Notes: generated by a model not told the origin, from the letters alone. A stretch of DNA of 64,000 nucleotides from an uncultured Eubacteriales bacterium (GCA_934729465.1 CAKVEP010000006.1:35354-99353), one strand, 5' to 3'. Shown: positions 25,581 through 34,610, counted from the first letter of the stretch. Numbers and translations: made by a program.

Positions 25581-27433
25581 TTCCTTTTATGATTAAATGT
25601 TGGCACCATATCACAAATATTTTTTTCTATTAGCTCTGAATCATTGTGTTCACATGCCACCTTTAGCTTTTCAAGAGATGCTTTAAACTTGTCCACATCA
25701 ATATTTATAGGGTTACCTATATAAATTTTTTGACTGTCGGTTTTTTTTATTCCTTCTTCATCTAAAAGGAGCTCCTCATAAAGTTTTTCACCGGGTCTTA
25801 AACCTGTGTACTCAATTTTTATATCAACATTTGGCACAAATCCCGAAAGCTTTATTAAATTTTCAGCCAAATCCTTTATTTTTACAGGTTCACCCATGTC
25901 TAAAACAAAAATTTCTCCACCCTTCGCAATTCCCCCTGCTGTCAAAACAAGCGACACTGCTTCAGGTATCGTCATAAAATATCTTATTATATCAGGGTGA
26001 GTTACTGTTACAGGTCCCATGTGTCTTATCTGCTCCTTAAAAAGAGGTATAACAGAGCCGTTTGACCCTAACACATTACCAAAACGTACGGCAACAAATT
26101 CTGTGCTACTCTTTTTGTTCATACACTGAACTATCATTTCGCATATACGTTTCGTTGCACCCATTATATTAGTTGGGTTTACTGCTTTATCGGTTGAAAT
26201 TTGAACGAATTTTTTCACCTTATATTTATCCGCAAGTAGCGCAACGTTTAATGTTCCAAACACGTTATTTTTTACAGCCTCTTCAGGGTTTGTTTCCATA
26301 AGCGGAACATGCTTATGAGCCGCTGCGTGAAACACTACATCTATATTTTTTTCTTTAAATATTTTTTCTAATTTTTCTTTGTCGCGTATAGACGCTATCT
26401 CCACTTCAAAGTTAAGACTTGCGCCATAATTCATTTTAAGTTCTTGCTGTATATCGTAAGCATTATTTTCGTATATGTCTAATATTATAAGATTTTTAGG
26501 ACTCAGGGTTGCTATTTGACGGCATAACTCAGAACCTATAGAGCCGCCACCGCCTGTAATTAAAACAGTGTTTCCCTTTATATAGCCGCCGTATTGGTCT
26601 TTGTTAAAAATTATCGGGGCTCTGCCAAGCAAATCATCAACCTCAACTTTCCTTATCGTCGAGGTTATCGGTACGCTCGCTGTTACCACTTCATATATAT
26701 TAGGCACTATTCTTACCTCAAGATTCGTCCTTGAACATATGTCAAGAATTCTCCTGCGCTCTTCAAGCGATATTGCTGTAATAGAAAAAAGAATCAGCTC
26801 AACGTTCATTTTTTTACATATTTCAGGAATTTCATAAGTTGACCCCTCAACCTTTATTCCTAGGATTCTTCTTCCAATTTTTTCTCTGTCGTCGTCCACT
26901 ATGCATATAGGCAAATATTCATTTTGAGAGTGTTTCGCTATTTCTCTAAGCACAGAAACAGTCGCTTCTCCCGCTCCAACTATCAGCAGCCTTTTTTTGT
27001 TTCCAGCAGTGTTTTTTTCATTGGAATCAAACATTTTGTCAACCCTATAAACTAGTCTAAACATAAACGTGAGAAATGTTGACACCAACATCATCAACAC
27101 ATACATTTTTACTCCCATGTTCATATCCAGCATCAGCGACACTATAAATATTAAAAAATTTGCTGAAAATATTGCAATTCCCGCATAAAAAAAGTCTTCA
27201 ATATCTGCGTATCTCCAAATTTTGTCGTAAAGCTTAAAAAGCACGAAAACAACCGCAAAACACACGTTCACTATCAACAAATGTTTCATAAACATTGCTT
27301 TTCCGTCTAAAATAGAAAAGCTACTTCTGTCTATTGCGTATGATATGTAAAACGACATATTCCATATTATAAAATCGCAAAATAACAGCACATATTTACG
27401 ATACTTCTTCAGCTTATCAAGTAAAGCTATCAT
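25571..27433 (-). CDS. Membrane-bound nucleoside-diphosphate-sugar dehydratase (FlaA1/PglF/CapD type)
   Basis: Four N-terminal transmembrane helices are followed by a CoA-binding-like Rossmann segment (LLIVGAGEATVSVL) and an SDR dehydratase domain with LITGGGGSIGSELC and STDKAVNPTNIMGATKR. In this family the usual catalytic Tyr is replaced by Met, as here. Such enzymes are UDP-GlcNAc 4,6-dehydratases feeding capsule or protein glycosylation. I use the ATG at 27433 with GTGGGAGAG upstream (620 residues) and not 27469. It stands at the end of the tsaE-tsaB-rpiB-upp run without other glycan genes. Confidence 0.9.
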   Translation of the reverse strand: MIALLDKLKKYRKYVLLFCDFIIWNMSFYISYAIDRSSFSILDGKAMFMKHLLIVNVCFAVVFVLFKLYDKIWRYADIEDFFYAGIAIFSANFLIFIVSLMLDMNMGVKMYVLMMLVSTFLTFMFRLVYRVDKMFDSNEKNTAGNKKRLLIVGAGEATVSVLREIAKHSQNEYLPICIVDDDREKIGRRILGIKVEGSTYEIPEICKKMNVELILFSITAISLEERRRILDICSRTNLEVRIVPNIYEVVTASVPITSTIRKVEVDDLLGRAPIIFNKDQYGGYIKGNTVLITGGGGSIGSELCRQIATLSPKNLIILDIYENNAYDIQQELKMNYGASLNFEVEIASIRDKEKLEKIFKEKNIDVVFHAAAHKHVPLMETNPEEAVKNNVFGTLNVALLADKYKVKKFVQISTDKAVNPTNIMGATKRICEMIVQCMNKKSSTEFVAVRFGNVLGSNGSVIPLFKEQIRHMGPVTVTHPDIIRYFMTIPEAVSLVLTAGGIAKGGEIFVLDMGEPVKIKDLAENLIKLSGFVPNVDIKIEYTGLRPGEKLYEELLLDEEGIKKTDSQKIYIGNPINIDVDKFKASLEKLKVACEHNDSELIEKNICDMVPTFNHKRNKS

Positions 27434-27525
27434 ATTTTCTCTCCCACTATAAGCAACTTTATACTGCACAAACTTAAATTTGCGCAGTATAATTTAATAA
27501 TCATAACTCAAAAATATATTTTTAG

Positions 27526-28167
27526 CTATTTTGTTCCGAATATTCTGTCTCCTGCATCTCCCAAGCCCGGAATTATATAGCCATGCTCATTAAGCTTTTC
27601 GTCTTTTGCCGCACAATATATTTTTACGTCAGGGTGCGCTTTAGAAAGAGCATCTATTCCTTCAGGTGAAGCTATTATGCACATAAATTTTATGCTTCTT
27701 GGATTTTTCTTCTTTATTGTTGAGATAGCGTCTATTGCCGTACCTCCCGTTGCGAGCATCGGGTCTAACACTATAACTTCCCTTTCGTCTATGTCGCAAG
27801 GCAGTTTACTATAATATTCAACCGGCTCTAATGTTTCCGGATTACGGTATAAACCAATGTGTCCCACTCTTGCAGCAGGTATCATTTTTAAAACTCCGTC
27901 AACCATTCCTATCCCGGCTCTTAGGATTGGAACAAATGCTAATTTTCTTCCGTATAAAACCTTTGTTTTTGCGACCGCCACAGGAGTTTCCACTTCAACT
28001 TCTTTAAGCGGTAAATCTCTGGTTGCTTCGTAACACATTAGCATTGCTATCTCGCCTATCAGCTCTCTAAATTCTTTTGAACCTGTGTTTTTATCTCTGA
28101 TTAAGGTTAATTTGTGTTTTATCAAAGGGTGGTCCATTATAAAAACATTTTCTTTATTTTCAAGCAT
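27526..28167 (-). CDS. upp: Uracil phosphoribosyltransferase
   Basis: This salvage enzyme forms UMP from uracil and PRPP. The PRPP motif VLDPMLATGGTAIDAI (about residue 130) and the uracil-binding C-terminus GYIIPGLGDAGDRIFGTK are intact, in 213 residues. It follows rpiB closely in a leftward run. With hpt and tdk it completes a visible salvage set. Confidence 0.97.
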   Translation of the reverse strand: MLENKENVFIMDHPLIKHKLTLIRDKNTGSKEFRELIGEIAMLMCYEATRDLPLKEVEVETPVAVAKTKVLYGRKLAFVPILRAGIGMVDGVLKMIPAARVGHIGLYRNPETLEPVEYYSKLPCDIDEREVIVLDPMLATGGTAIDAISTIKKKNPRSIKFMCIIASPEGIDALSKAHPDVKIYCAAKDEKLNEHGYIIPGLGDAGDRIFGTK

Positions 28168-28184
28168 TTAGCTCTACCTCCAAA

Positions 28185-28625
28185 TTATATATTTTCAATT
28201 TCGCTTATTTCATCAAGTCTTTTTTGATGTCTCCCACCTTCAAAAGGAGTGTTCAAAAACTTCTTCACTATAGGTAACACCTTATCCGTATCGACTATCC
28301 TGCCTCCCACACACATCACATTTGCATTATTATGTTTTCTTGCCATCTCTGCGCAAAACTCATCATTACAAAGCGCTGCTCTTATACCTTTAATCTTGTT
28401 TGCCGCAATCGACACTCCGATACCCGTCCCGCAACACAAAATTCCAAGCTCACATTCGCCACGCGCCACACTTTGCGCTACTTCCCTTGCGAAAACAGGA
28501 TAATCCACCGATTCCTCACTGTTAGTTCCAAAATCATTATAACTAATTTTGTTTTGCTCTAAGTATTTTTTTATTTGCTCTTTAATCAAAAACCCACCAT
28601 GGTCTGAGCCTATAGCTATCAACAA
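28185..28625 (-). CDS. rpiB: Ribose 5-phosphate isomerase B
   Basis: This enzyme interconverts ribose 5-phosphate and ribulose 5-phosphate. SDHGGF near the N-terminus, the catalytic Cys in ILCCGTGIGVSIAANK, and HNNANVMCVGGR are the expected motifs, in 146 residues. The start is TTG, overlapping the end of tsaB by seven bases. The upp gene follows after 17 bases, linking ribose phosphate supply with PRPP use. Confidence 0.96.
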   Translation of the reverse strand: MLIAIGSDHGGFLIKEQIKKYLEQNKISYNDFGTNSEESVDYPVFAREVAQSVARGECELGILCCGTGIGVSIAANKIKGIRAALCNDEFCAEMARKHNNANVMCVGGRIVDTDKVLPIVKKFLNTPFEGGRHQKRLDEISEIENI

Positions 28626-29347
28626 ACCTCATCACCGTCCTTTTTGTTGTTTCTTTTTTTAAGCTCCCTCTCCGCTTGAGATAAGCGTAAATATTCAGGC
28701 ATAAGCTTACAAGCACTCAAAAATTCATTTTTTTCGCAAGCCTTTTCTGCCGCCAGTGCAACACCCGAAGCCTTTGAATAACGCATATGTTCGCTTGCTA
28801 AATGAAGTTTTAGGTTTGTAAATTTTTGCCTTGTAATATTATAGCACATTTCCGCTCCATCTCCAACAAAATTTACTTCTTTATTATAATTACTTATTTC
28901 TTTTGACAAATCTTCCGCTGTAATGAGCCTATCATCAACAAGTCTTTCAATTTTGTTGCCGTCGGATTTAAAAATTGCATTATAAACCTGTCCTCTTCTT
29001 GCGTCCATACAGCAGCTTATTATACAGTCTTTGTCTACCATGTTATAAGCTAGCGCTTCCAAACTTGAAACCGAAATACATTTTTTATCAAGTGCAAAAG
29101 CCATTCCTTTAACAGAAGATATTCCTATCCTTAACCCCGTAAATGACCCTGGACCGGTTGTTACCGCAAAAGCATCAACTTCTCCTATACTCTTTCCCAC
29201 ACTAGAAAGTAAATATTCTATCATGGGCATAAATGTTTGACTATGCGTAAGCCCGGCGTTAATAAAAAATTCGCCTAAAATTATTCCGTCTTGGCTAAGC
29301 CCCACAGACGCTGTTTTTGCTGATGTATCCACCGCTAAAATTATCAA
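28619..29347 (-). CDS. tsaB: tRNA threonylcarbamoyladenosine biosynthesis protein TsaB
   Basis: This partner of TsaD in t6A37 tRNA modification has the ASKHA fold: ILAVDTSAKTASVGL at the N-terminus and VTTGPGSFTGLRIGIS near residue 65. At 242 residues it has the usual C-terminal half, without the catalytic metal residues of TsaD. The start is TTG, overlapping the stop of tsaE. No rimI or tsaD follows; instead rpiB overlaps its end. Confidence 0.95.
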   Translation of the reverse strand: MIILAVDTSAKTASVGLSQDGIILGEFFINAGLTHSQTFMPMIEYLLSSVGKSIGEVDAFAVTTGPGSFTGLRIGISSVKGMAFALDKKCISVSSLEALAYNMVDKDCIISCCMDARRGQVYNAIFKSDGNKIERLVDDRLITAEDLSKEISNYNKEVNFVGDGAEMCYNITRQKFTNLKLHLASEHMRYSKASGVALAAEKACEKNEFLSACKLMPEYLRLSQAERELKKRNNKKDGDEVC

Positions 29348-29766
29348 TCCATATTCACCCCGTCTATTAAAATAATTCTCTCATTTTCCGCTCTGCCTTG
29401 TTTTATTGTTATTTTTATAGCAGACTCAGGGATAAACTCCTCCACATTCTCGCTCCACTCGATAAGAAGTATACCGTTATCTATGTAGTCATAAAATCCC
29501 GTGGATTCCAAATCCTCCTCGCTTTGTACTCTATACATATCAAAATGATACACTTTATACTTTCCATCATACTCGTTAACTATCGCAAACGTTGGACTCG
29601 ACACTTCATCTTCTGCATTTAAGCCTTTCATCAGACCTCTTATAAAAGTTGTCTTTCCCATACCCATTCCGCCGTAAAAAGCAATTATTTCATTTCCCTT
29701 GAGCTTGCCTGAAAGTTTTAACCCTAATTCTTCAGTTTCCTTACTATTACTGCTATATTTTTGCAT
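29344..29766 (-). CDS. tsaE: tRNA threonylcarbamoyladenosine biosynthesis ATPase TsaE
   Basis: This P-loop ATPase supports turnover of the TsaB-TsaD complex. Walker A is GGMGMGKTT. SSPTFAIVNEY, HFDMYR and LIEWSE are characteristic. I use the ATG at 29766, nine bases after GGGAG (140 residues), though the frame extends six codons further upstream. It heads the leftward run tsaE-tsaB-rpiB-upp-dehydratase. Confidence 0.95.
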   Translation of the reverse strand: MQKYSSNSKETEELGLKLSGKLKGNEIIAFYGGMGMGKTTFIRGLMKGLNAEDEVSSPTFAIVNEYDGKYKVYHFDMYRVQSEEDLESTGFYDYIDNGILLIEWSENVEEFIPESAIKITIKQGRAENERIILIDGVNMD

Positions 29767-29839
29767 TATATTAATCTCCCACATATGATTTATATTACTT
29801 TACATTATACAATAAACAAAAATAATTTAACACCTTATA

Positions 29840-29869
29840 TAACAAATATCCACCCATTAAATTGGTGGA
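29840..29869 (-). terminator. Weak terminator after rlmH
   Basis: On the minus strand TCCACC and GGGTGGA form a short stem followed by TATTTGTTATAT. Confidence 0.5.
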
Positions 29870-29872
29870 CAT

Positions 29873-30358
29873 TTATTTATGATAATTTCCTGAATTGATA
29901 ATTTGAAATATTCTGTATATCTGTTCGCAAAGCATAACCCTTGCAAGCTGATGAGGGAAAGTCATTTTAGACATAGACATCTTTAAATCACACATTTTCT
30001 TAACTTTATCGGAAAGTCCCCACGAGCCGCCAATAATAAAGCATACATTTCCAACGCCCTCAACCATTTTTGTTGAAATTAATTTGCTGAAATCTTCAGA
30101 GGAAAACATTTTTCCCTCTATACACATAGAAATCACGTAAGAATTTTTATTAATTTTAGAAATAATTCTTTCGCCTTCTTTGTCTTTACAAACGTTTATT
30201 TCTGCATCTGAAGGATTATTCTTTGTCATCTTGTATTCTTCAACTTCTACAATCTCCACGCTACAATACTTGCTTAGTCTTTTTAAATATTCACAGCAGG
30301 CATCCTTTAGATACTTCTCTTTAAGATTTCCAACACATAAAACAGTAATTTTTAGCAT
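29873..30358 (-). CDS. rlmH: 23S rRNA pseudouridine-1915 N3-methyltransferase RlmH
   Basis: This SPOUT methyltransferase acts on the 70S ribosome. It has 161 residues with the knot motif FIIGGSWGLSDKVK and C-terminal MTFPHQLARVMLCEQIYR, which bind S-adenosylmethionine. The ATG has GAGG upstream. It follows walJ by nine bases, the same neighbourhood as in many Firmicutes. Confidence 0.97.
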   Translation of the reverse strand: MLKITVLCVGNLKEKYLKDACCEYLKRLSKYCSVEIVEVEEYKMTKNNPSDAEINVCKDKEGERIISKINKNSYVISMCIEGKMFSSEDFSKLISTKMVEGVGNVCFIIGGSWGLSDKVKKMCDLKMSMSKMTFPHQLARVMLCEQIYRIFQIINSGNYHK

Positions 30359-30367
30359 TTTAATACC

Positions 30368-31162
30368 TCATATACACACGCAGCAATCGCCTTCGTTAAA
30401 CACAGGTGCCACGCTCAAAGTGAAGTCTTTATCTTCTTTCAGGAAATTGTCGGTAAACGAATTAAGTACTGTCTGATAAGCTATCTCAGGCAAATTATTT
30501 TCCCTGCTTAAATGTGACAATATAAAATTTTTAGTTCCGCTTTCCACCAACTTAAGCGCAAACTTTGCACAAGATTCATTAGACAAATGTCCTTTATCCG
30601 ACAATATTCTTCTCTTTAAAAAGTAAGGATAACAGCCATTTTTAAGCAATTCAACGTCATGGTTCGACTCTAAGACAACCGCTCTGCAGCCTTTAAGAGA
30701 GTTTTCTACCTCTTCAGACACAAATCCAAGGTCGGTACAAACCGCTACCTTTTCTCCGTTTCTAAATTCTACAGTATATCCAACGCTCTGCTTGGAATCA
30801 TGAGATGTTTTAAACGGCTTTACTCTCATTTCTTGAGTTTTCGTCCCGTCCCAGCCCAATTTTGAGCATTTATACTTCCCATTTACTATCCCCATGTTTT
30901 CAAGTGCTTCAACAGTCCCATCTGAACCAAAAACGTCTAATCCATATCTCGATGCAAAAACTCTTATTCCACTAACATGGTCGTTGTGTTCATGCGTCAC
31001 AAAGATTGCCTTTATACTATTTACGTCTATTTCGTTTTTCTTTAGTGCCAATTCTATTTGCTTAGCATTTTTGCCTACATCTATTAATATTCCTTCATTT
31101 TCGTTGCCTATATACGTGCTATTGCCGCTACTTCCACTGAATAACGGACAAACCTTTATCAA
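30368..31162 (-). CDS. walJ: Metallo-beta-lactamase fold hydrolase WalJ/YycJ
   Basis: This is a predicted 5'-3' exonuclease-type MBL protein linked in Firmicutes to the WalKR system and DNA repair. The metal motif FVTHEHNDHVSGI lies near residue 55. GSSGNSTYI at the N-terminus and VAVCTDLGFV are family features. The start is TTG after TGGAGG (264 residues). The walRK genes themselves are not here, but rlmH follows. Confidence 0.92.
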   Translation of the reverse strand: MIKVCPLFSGSSGNSTYIGNENEGILIDVGKNAKQIELALKKNEIDVNSIKAIFVTHEHNDHVSGIRVFASRYGLDVFGSDGTVEALENMGIVNGKYKCSKLGWDGTKTQEMRVKPFKTSHDSKQSVGYTVEFRNGEKVAVCTDLGFVSEEVENSLKGCRAVVLESNHDVELLKNGCYPYFLKRRILSDKGHLSNESCAKFALKLVESGTKNFILSHLSRENNLPEIAYQTVLNSFTDNFLKEDKDFTLSVAPVFNEGDCCVCI

Positions 31163-31216
31163 ATAGTTCTACCTCCAATATTGGCTTAAAAGCCTGAGTA
31201 CCCCTTGTTTAACATT

Positions 31217-32320
31217 TTAAGGGCGGTCCACTAAAATCGCTCTCATACAATTACTTGAATTCATAAAATCCAATATTTTTTTCTTCTCTTCTCTATTGCA
31301 CCCAACTAAAACTTTTACCTCTGAATCTTTTTTCACGCTGTCTAAATTACAGATTACTCCAGTAACGCTCTTTTCCCTTTGACCTCCAACAAAAACGTCT
31401 ATTCCATCTCCGTCCATAGAACGAGTTCCATCAATATAGCCGTAATCAAACTCATAGATAAAATCATTAAATCTTGGATGAGTTGACCCTTTTGGTCTGT
31501 CTATTATAATGTTGTTTTGTTTCACCATTTTGTCAAGCCATGTCCAGTAGTCTTGCTTGCCACTATTAAGATATCTGAACGCCTCATTTAATATTTTTAC
31601 ATTATTTATGTGAGTTATAACTTTCCTTGCCTCGTCAACAGAACACCATTTATAATCCTTTATTTCCTCTTTTTGTAGCTTTACGAAAGGCTTGTCCTTA
31701 ACATGGGCAACAAAATACACTACATCCTTAACTATCCCTCTTCTCGGGGAATATCTGACTTCACTTCTGAAATTGTCATCTATTGTAACGTCAAGACCAG
31801 TTTCCTCTTTTATTTCTCTTATAGCCGTGTCAACTTCGCTTTCGTAAAGTTCCATGTGTCCTTTCGGAAAAGACCAATGACTTCCGCTCAAATTTTTTAT
31901 CAATAGTATTTTCATCGCATCATTGAATTTATGTAAAACAATCGCTCCGCATGATTTTTCATATTTTACATATTTTAACATAGCATTAGGCAAGTAAAAT
32001 CTTCCGTATTTATTTTTATTAAACTCTACAACATCAATAATTGCATTTCTGTTTATTTTTCCGTAAATATGAGGAAAATTCGTTCCGGAGTTCCCGTTTC
32101 TTTCCCATTTTAAAGGAGCTCTTAGCAAAGTGGTGTCTATACATAACAACAGTATTTTATCGTTTACATTTGTTAATCTTTTATTTGCAACATTTACAAC
32201 ACTTTCAATTGTTGAGCAGTGGATAAACCCATCTCTGTTTAAAGATTTGTTCCAATAAAGATTAGATGTTTTAAAAGATTCATCCCAGTCTCTTTTTTTA
32301 ACAGCGTGAACTAAAATCAT
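31217..32320 (-). CDS. Three-domain fusion: DUF952 - NUDIX - inorganic-pyrophosphatase-like
   Basis: The 367 residues divide into three. Residues 1 to about 110 match DUF952 (HAVKKRDWDES, DGFIHCST, FPHIYGKI). Residues about 120-250 form a NUDIX hydrolase with a complete box, G-x5-E-x7-REIKEETGL, after HWSFPKGHMELYE. Residues about 255-367 resemble small pyrophosphatase-like proteins (RPKGSTHPRF, YGYIDGT, DGDGIDVFVGG). A role in hydrolysing nucleotide diphosphates or diadenosine polyphosphates and then pyrophosphate is a guess. It lies 15 bases after murA in the same run. DUF952 has no established function known to me. Confidence 0.82.
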   Translation of the reverse strand: MILVHAVKKRDWDESFKTSNLYWNKSLNRDGFIHCSTIESVVNVANKRLTNVNDKILLLCIDTTLLRAPLKWERNGNSGTNFPHIYGKINRNAIIDVVEFNKNKYGRFYLPNAMLKYVKYEKSCGAIVLHKFNDAMKILLIKNLSGSHWSFPKGHMELYESEVDTAIREIKEETGLDVTIDDNFRSEVRYSPRRGIVKDVVYFVAHVKDKPFVKLQKEEIKDYKWCSVDEARKVITHINNVKILNEAFRYLNSGKQDYWTWLDKMVKQNNIIIDRPKGSTHPRFNDFIYEFDYGYIDGTRSMDGDGIDVFVGGQREKSVTGVICNLDSVKKDSEVKVLVGCNREEKKKILDFMNSSNCMRAILVDRP

Positions 32321-32335
32321 AAAAAATCCCCCTAA

Positions 32336-33625
32336 TTAAAGCGCTGCAGCAGCTACCGGCACCGGCTCTTCAACGGTTACTTTTTTTATGTCTGCTCCCA
32401 ATGCAGAGAATTTTTCAACTATATTTTCATATCCACGTTCAATATGGCTGATTTCTTCTATAGTAGTAACTCCCTTTGCTGCCAAACCTGCTATTATCAA
32501 TGCCGCTCCTGCTCTCAAATCAGTCGCCTTAACACATGCTCCGTTGAGCTCTTTTATGCCTTCCACAACAGCCATTTTCCCGTCAACAGAAATTTGTGCA
32601 CCCATGCGTTTAAGCTCAGACACATACCTAAATCTATTGTCCCACACAGATTCATTTACTATGCTTGTTCCGTTTGCCAAAGACAGCAATGCTGTTATTT
32701 GAGGCTGCATATCTGTTGGAAATCCTGGGTGAGGCATTGTTTTAACATTACATTTTTCTAGTTTACCATTGTAGTATACTCTTACCGCATCATCAAATTC
32801 CTCAACAACAATTCCCATTTCCTGTAATTTAGCCGTTATAGACTCCAAATGTTTAGGTGTAACGTTCGTCACCGTCACATCTCCCTTTGTTGCTGCTGCG
32901 GCTACCATGTAAGTCCCGGCTTCAATCTGGTCTGGGATAATTGAATACGTTACTCCGTTTAGCTTATCAACACCTCTTATTTTTATTACGTCGGTTCCTG
33001 CTCCTATTATATCTGCACCCATACAATTTAAAAAGTTAGCTAAATCAACTATATGAGGCTCTTTTGCAGCATTTTCTATAACCGTAAGTCCTTCGGCTTT
33101 TACGGCTGCTAACATAATATTTATCGTGGCTCCAACCGACACAACGTCTAGGTAAATGTTGTTTCCGACTAATTTATCACACTCAACATGAACCATTCCG
33201 CCATCAATCTTATATTTTGCACCAAGCGCCATAAATCCCTTCAAGTGTTGGTCGATAGGTCTTACCCCGAAGTCGCAACCTCCCGGTAATGAAACCACAG
33301 CTTTTGAAAATCTGCCTAAAAGAGCTCCCAAAAGATAATAAGACGCTCTCATATGACGCATCAATTCATAAGACGCTATTGGCGACATTATTTTTCGTGG
33401 GTCTATCTCTAAAGTACTTTTGTTAACCATCTTTATAGATGCTCCCATTTCTCTTAATATTTTAGCTATAATTGTTATGTCGCTTATATTTGGTATATTT
33501 TCAATCCTGCATACTCCATCTGATAACACAACTGCCGGAATTATTGCAACAGCAGCATTTTTAGCTCCGCTTATACACACTTTACCTTGCAGTTTTTTTC
33601 CTCCGGATATTACGATATTTTCCAA
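32336..33625 (-). CDS. murA: UDP-N-acetylglucosamine 1-carboxyvinyltransferase
   Basis: This enzyme catalyses the first committed step of peptidoglycan synthesis, transferring enolpyruvate from PEP. The 429 residues include KNAAVAIIPA at the start, the active-site Cys in LPGGCDFGVRPIDQHLKGF (fosfomycin-sensitive type, Cys not Asp), and FPTDMQPQ. The TTG start follows AAAGGGAGTG. It is first in the leftward run murA-fusion-walJ-rlmH. Together with ddl and murI it shows that cell wall is made. Confidence 0.96.
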   Translation of the reverse strand: MENIVISGGKKLQGKVCISGAKNAAVAIIPAVVLSDGVCRIENIPNISDITIIAKILREMGASIKMVNKSTLEIDPRKIMSPIASYELMRHMRASYYLLGALLGRFSKAVVSLPGGCDFGVRPIDQHLKGFMALGAKYKIDGGMVHVECDKLVGNNIYLDVVSVGATINIMLAAVKAEGLTVIENAAKEPHIVDLANFLNCMGADIIGAGTDVIKIRGVDKLNGVTYSIIPDQIEAGTYMVAAAATKGDVTVTNVTPKHLESITAKLQEMGIVVEEFDDAVRVYYNGKLEKCNVKTMPHPGFPTDMQPQITALLSLANGTSIVNESVWDNRFRYVSELKRMGAQISVDGKMAVVEGIKELNGACVKATDLRAGAALIIAGLAAKGVTTIEEISHIERGYENIVEKFSALGADIKKVTVEEPVPVAAAAL

Positions 33626-34038
33626 AATAATGGCACTCCCTTTTTTAAAAAATTCTTCTTTTTATATATTAAATTATTTCATATAAATTTCACACAATAT
33701 ATAAGGTTATAATTACACCTTCAACAATAAATGGTAATACATTAAAAAGTAAAAGTCAATAATAATAATCATATTTCTAATTTATATTTTTAAGTTCGAT
33801 ATTATTTTACCCTCTATAAATTAAAAAAATTAAAGTAATTATTATACGTAAATAAATAACTGTTTTTCACAAATTTAAAAATATAAAATTTATTAAAAAT
33901 AACGCTTTTATAATTTTAAAATTGATGTCTTTGGTTTATTTAATACCTCCGCATATTACATAAAATCAACACTAACATTAAAAATAACTATGTAAATTTA
34001 ATTCACAAAGCCATTTTTATTAAATTTAAAAATTTATA
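33626..34038. other. Gene-free AT-rich stretch
   Basis: About 410 bases separate the divergent murA and GG-leader genes. The stretch is extremely AT-rich with many A/T runs. I see no tRNA, convincing ORF or clear hairpin. A murA promoter is likely here but none stands out. Confidence 0.4.
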
Positions 34039-34067
34039 TTGATATTTTTAGTGATAAATGATATTAT
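34039..34067 (+). promoter_or_regulatory. Promoter of the repeat/GG-leader gene
   Basis: TTGATA, a 17-base spacer and TATTAT lie about 40 bases before the ATG, with GAGGTGA as the ribosome binding site. Confidence 0.75.
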
Positions 34068-34109
34068 GTTCATAGTCTAGACTGAAAATATTTTTAACGA
34101 GGTGATATT

Positions 34110-34538
34110 ATGAGCGAGAGCAAACAAAACGATAAATTAAAAAAACTAGATGAAAATAATTCAAAAATTAAATCAGAAAAAACTGATGAAAATAATTTAA
34201 AAGTCGGACCAGAAAAAACCGATGACAACAATTTAAAAGTCGAACCCGAAAAAATCGATGACAACAATTTAAAAGTTGAACCGGAAAAATTAGAAGATAA
34301 TAATTTAGAAAACGTGTCAGGTGGATTTTACGGTAGAGACTGGTCAAAAAAGTGGAAAGATTATTATGACCAATTAGGCATTATTCATACTAAACACGCC
34401 TTAAGAAATGACGAATATTACAGAATAAACTTTTTTGACGAAAACAATAATTTTTGCGAAAAAAAGAAAATCACTTCAAAAGAAGCTTATAAGCTAGTAG
34501 AGGAGTTACTAAACAATCAGAAAAATATAAAACTTTAA
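34110..34538 (+). CDS. Double-glycine-leader protein with five 12-residue repeats
   Basis: This 142-residue protein is very hydrophilic. Residues 12-71 are five tandem 12-residue repeats of the type K-x-D-x-N-N-L-K-V-x-P-E. The last becomes LEDNNLENVSGG, a typical double-glycine leader end (L-x-D-x-x-L-x-x-V-x-G-G) ending at G72. Such sites are normally cut by C39 peptidases during ABC export of bacteriocins and related secreted proteins. The predicted 70-residue mature part starts FYGRDWSKKWKDYY, is charged and has one Cys. No cognate transporter or immunity gene is adjacent. A stand-alone C39-like peptidase is encoded at 7079. Monocistronic, function unknown. Confidence 0.7.
   Translation: MSESKQNDKLKKLDENNSKIKSEKTDENNLKVGPEKTDDNNLKVEPEKIDDNNLKVEPEKLEDNNLENVSGGFYGRDWSKKWKDYYDQLGIIHTKHALRNDEYYRINFFDENNNFCEKKKITSKEAYKLVEELLNNQKNIKL
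34143..34322 (+). repeat. Five tandem 36-bp coding repeats
   Basis: There are five units of 36 bases. Those starting at 34215 and 34251 are nearly identical; the first and last are diverged. They encode the 12-residue repeats of the GG-leader protein and stay in frame. Confidence 0.85.
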
Positions 34539-34546
34539 ATAAAGTT

Positions 34547-34576
34547 AAGCCACACCAATAAAAGTGTGGCTTTTTA
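34547..34576 (+). terminator. Terminator of the GG-leader gene
   Basis: AAGCCACAC and GTGTGGCTT form a perfect 9-bp stem followed by a T run. Confidence 0.9.
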
Positions 34577-34580
34577 TTTG

Positions 34581-34609
34581 TAATAAAAAAATGCGGGAAG
34601 CCCCCGCAC
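34581..34609 (-). terminator. Terminator of the phosphofructokinase gene
   Basis: On the minus strand TGCGGG, a GGCTT loop and CCCGCA are followed by seven Ts, immediately after the stop codon. Confidence 0.9.
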
Positions 34610-34610
34610 T

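Noticed and set aside
34143..34322. CRISPR array
   Set aside because: The 36-bp units are contiguous coding repeats without spacers.
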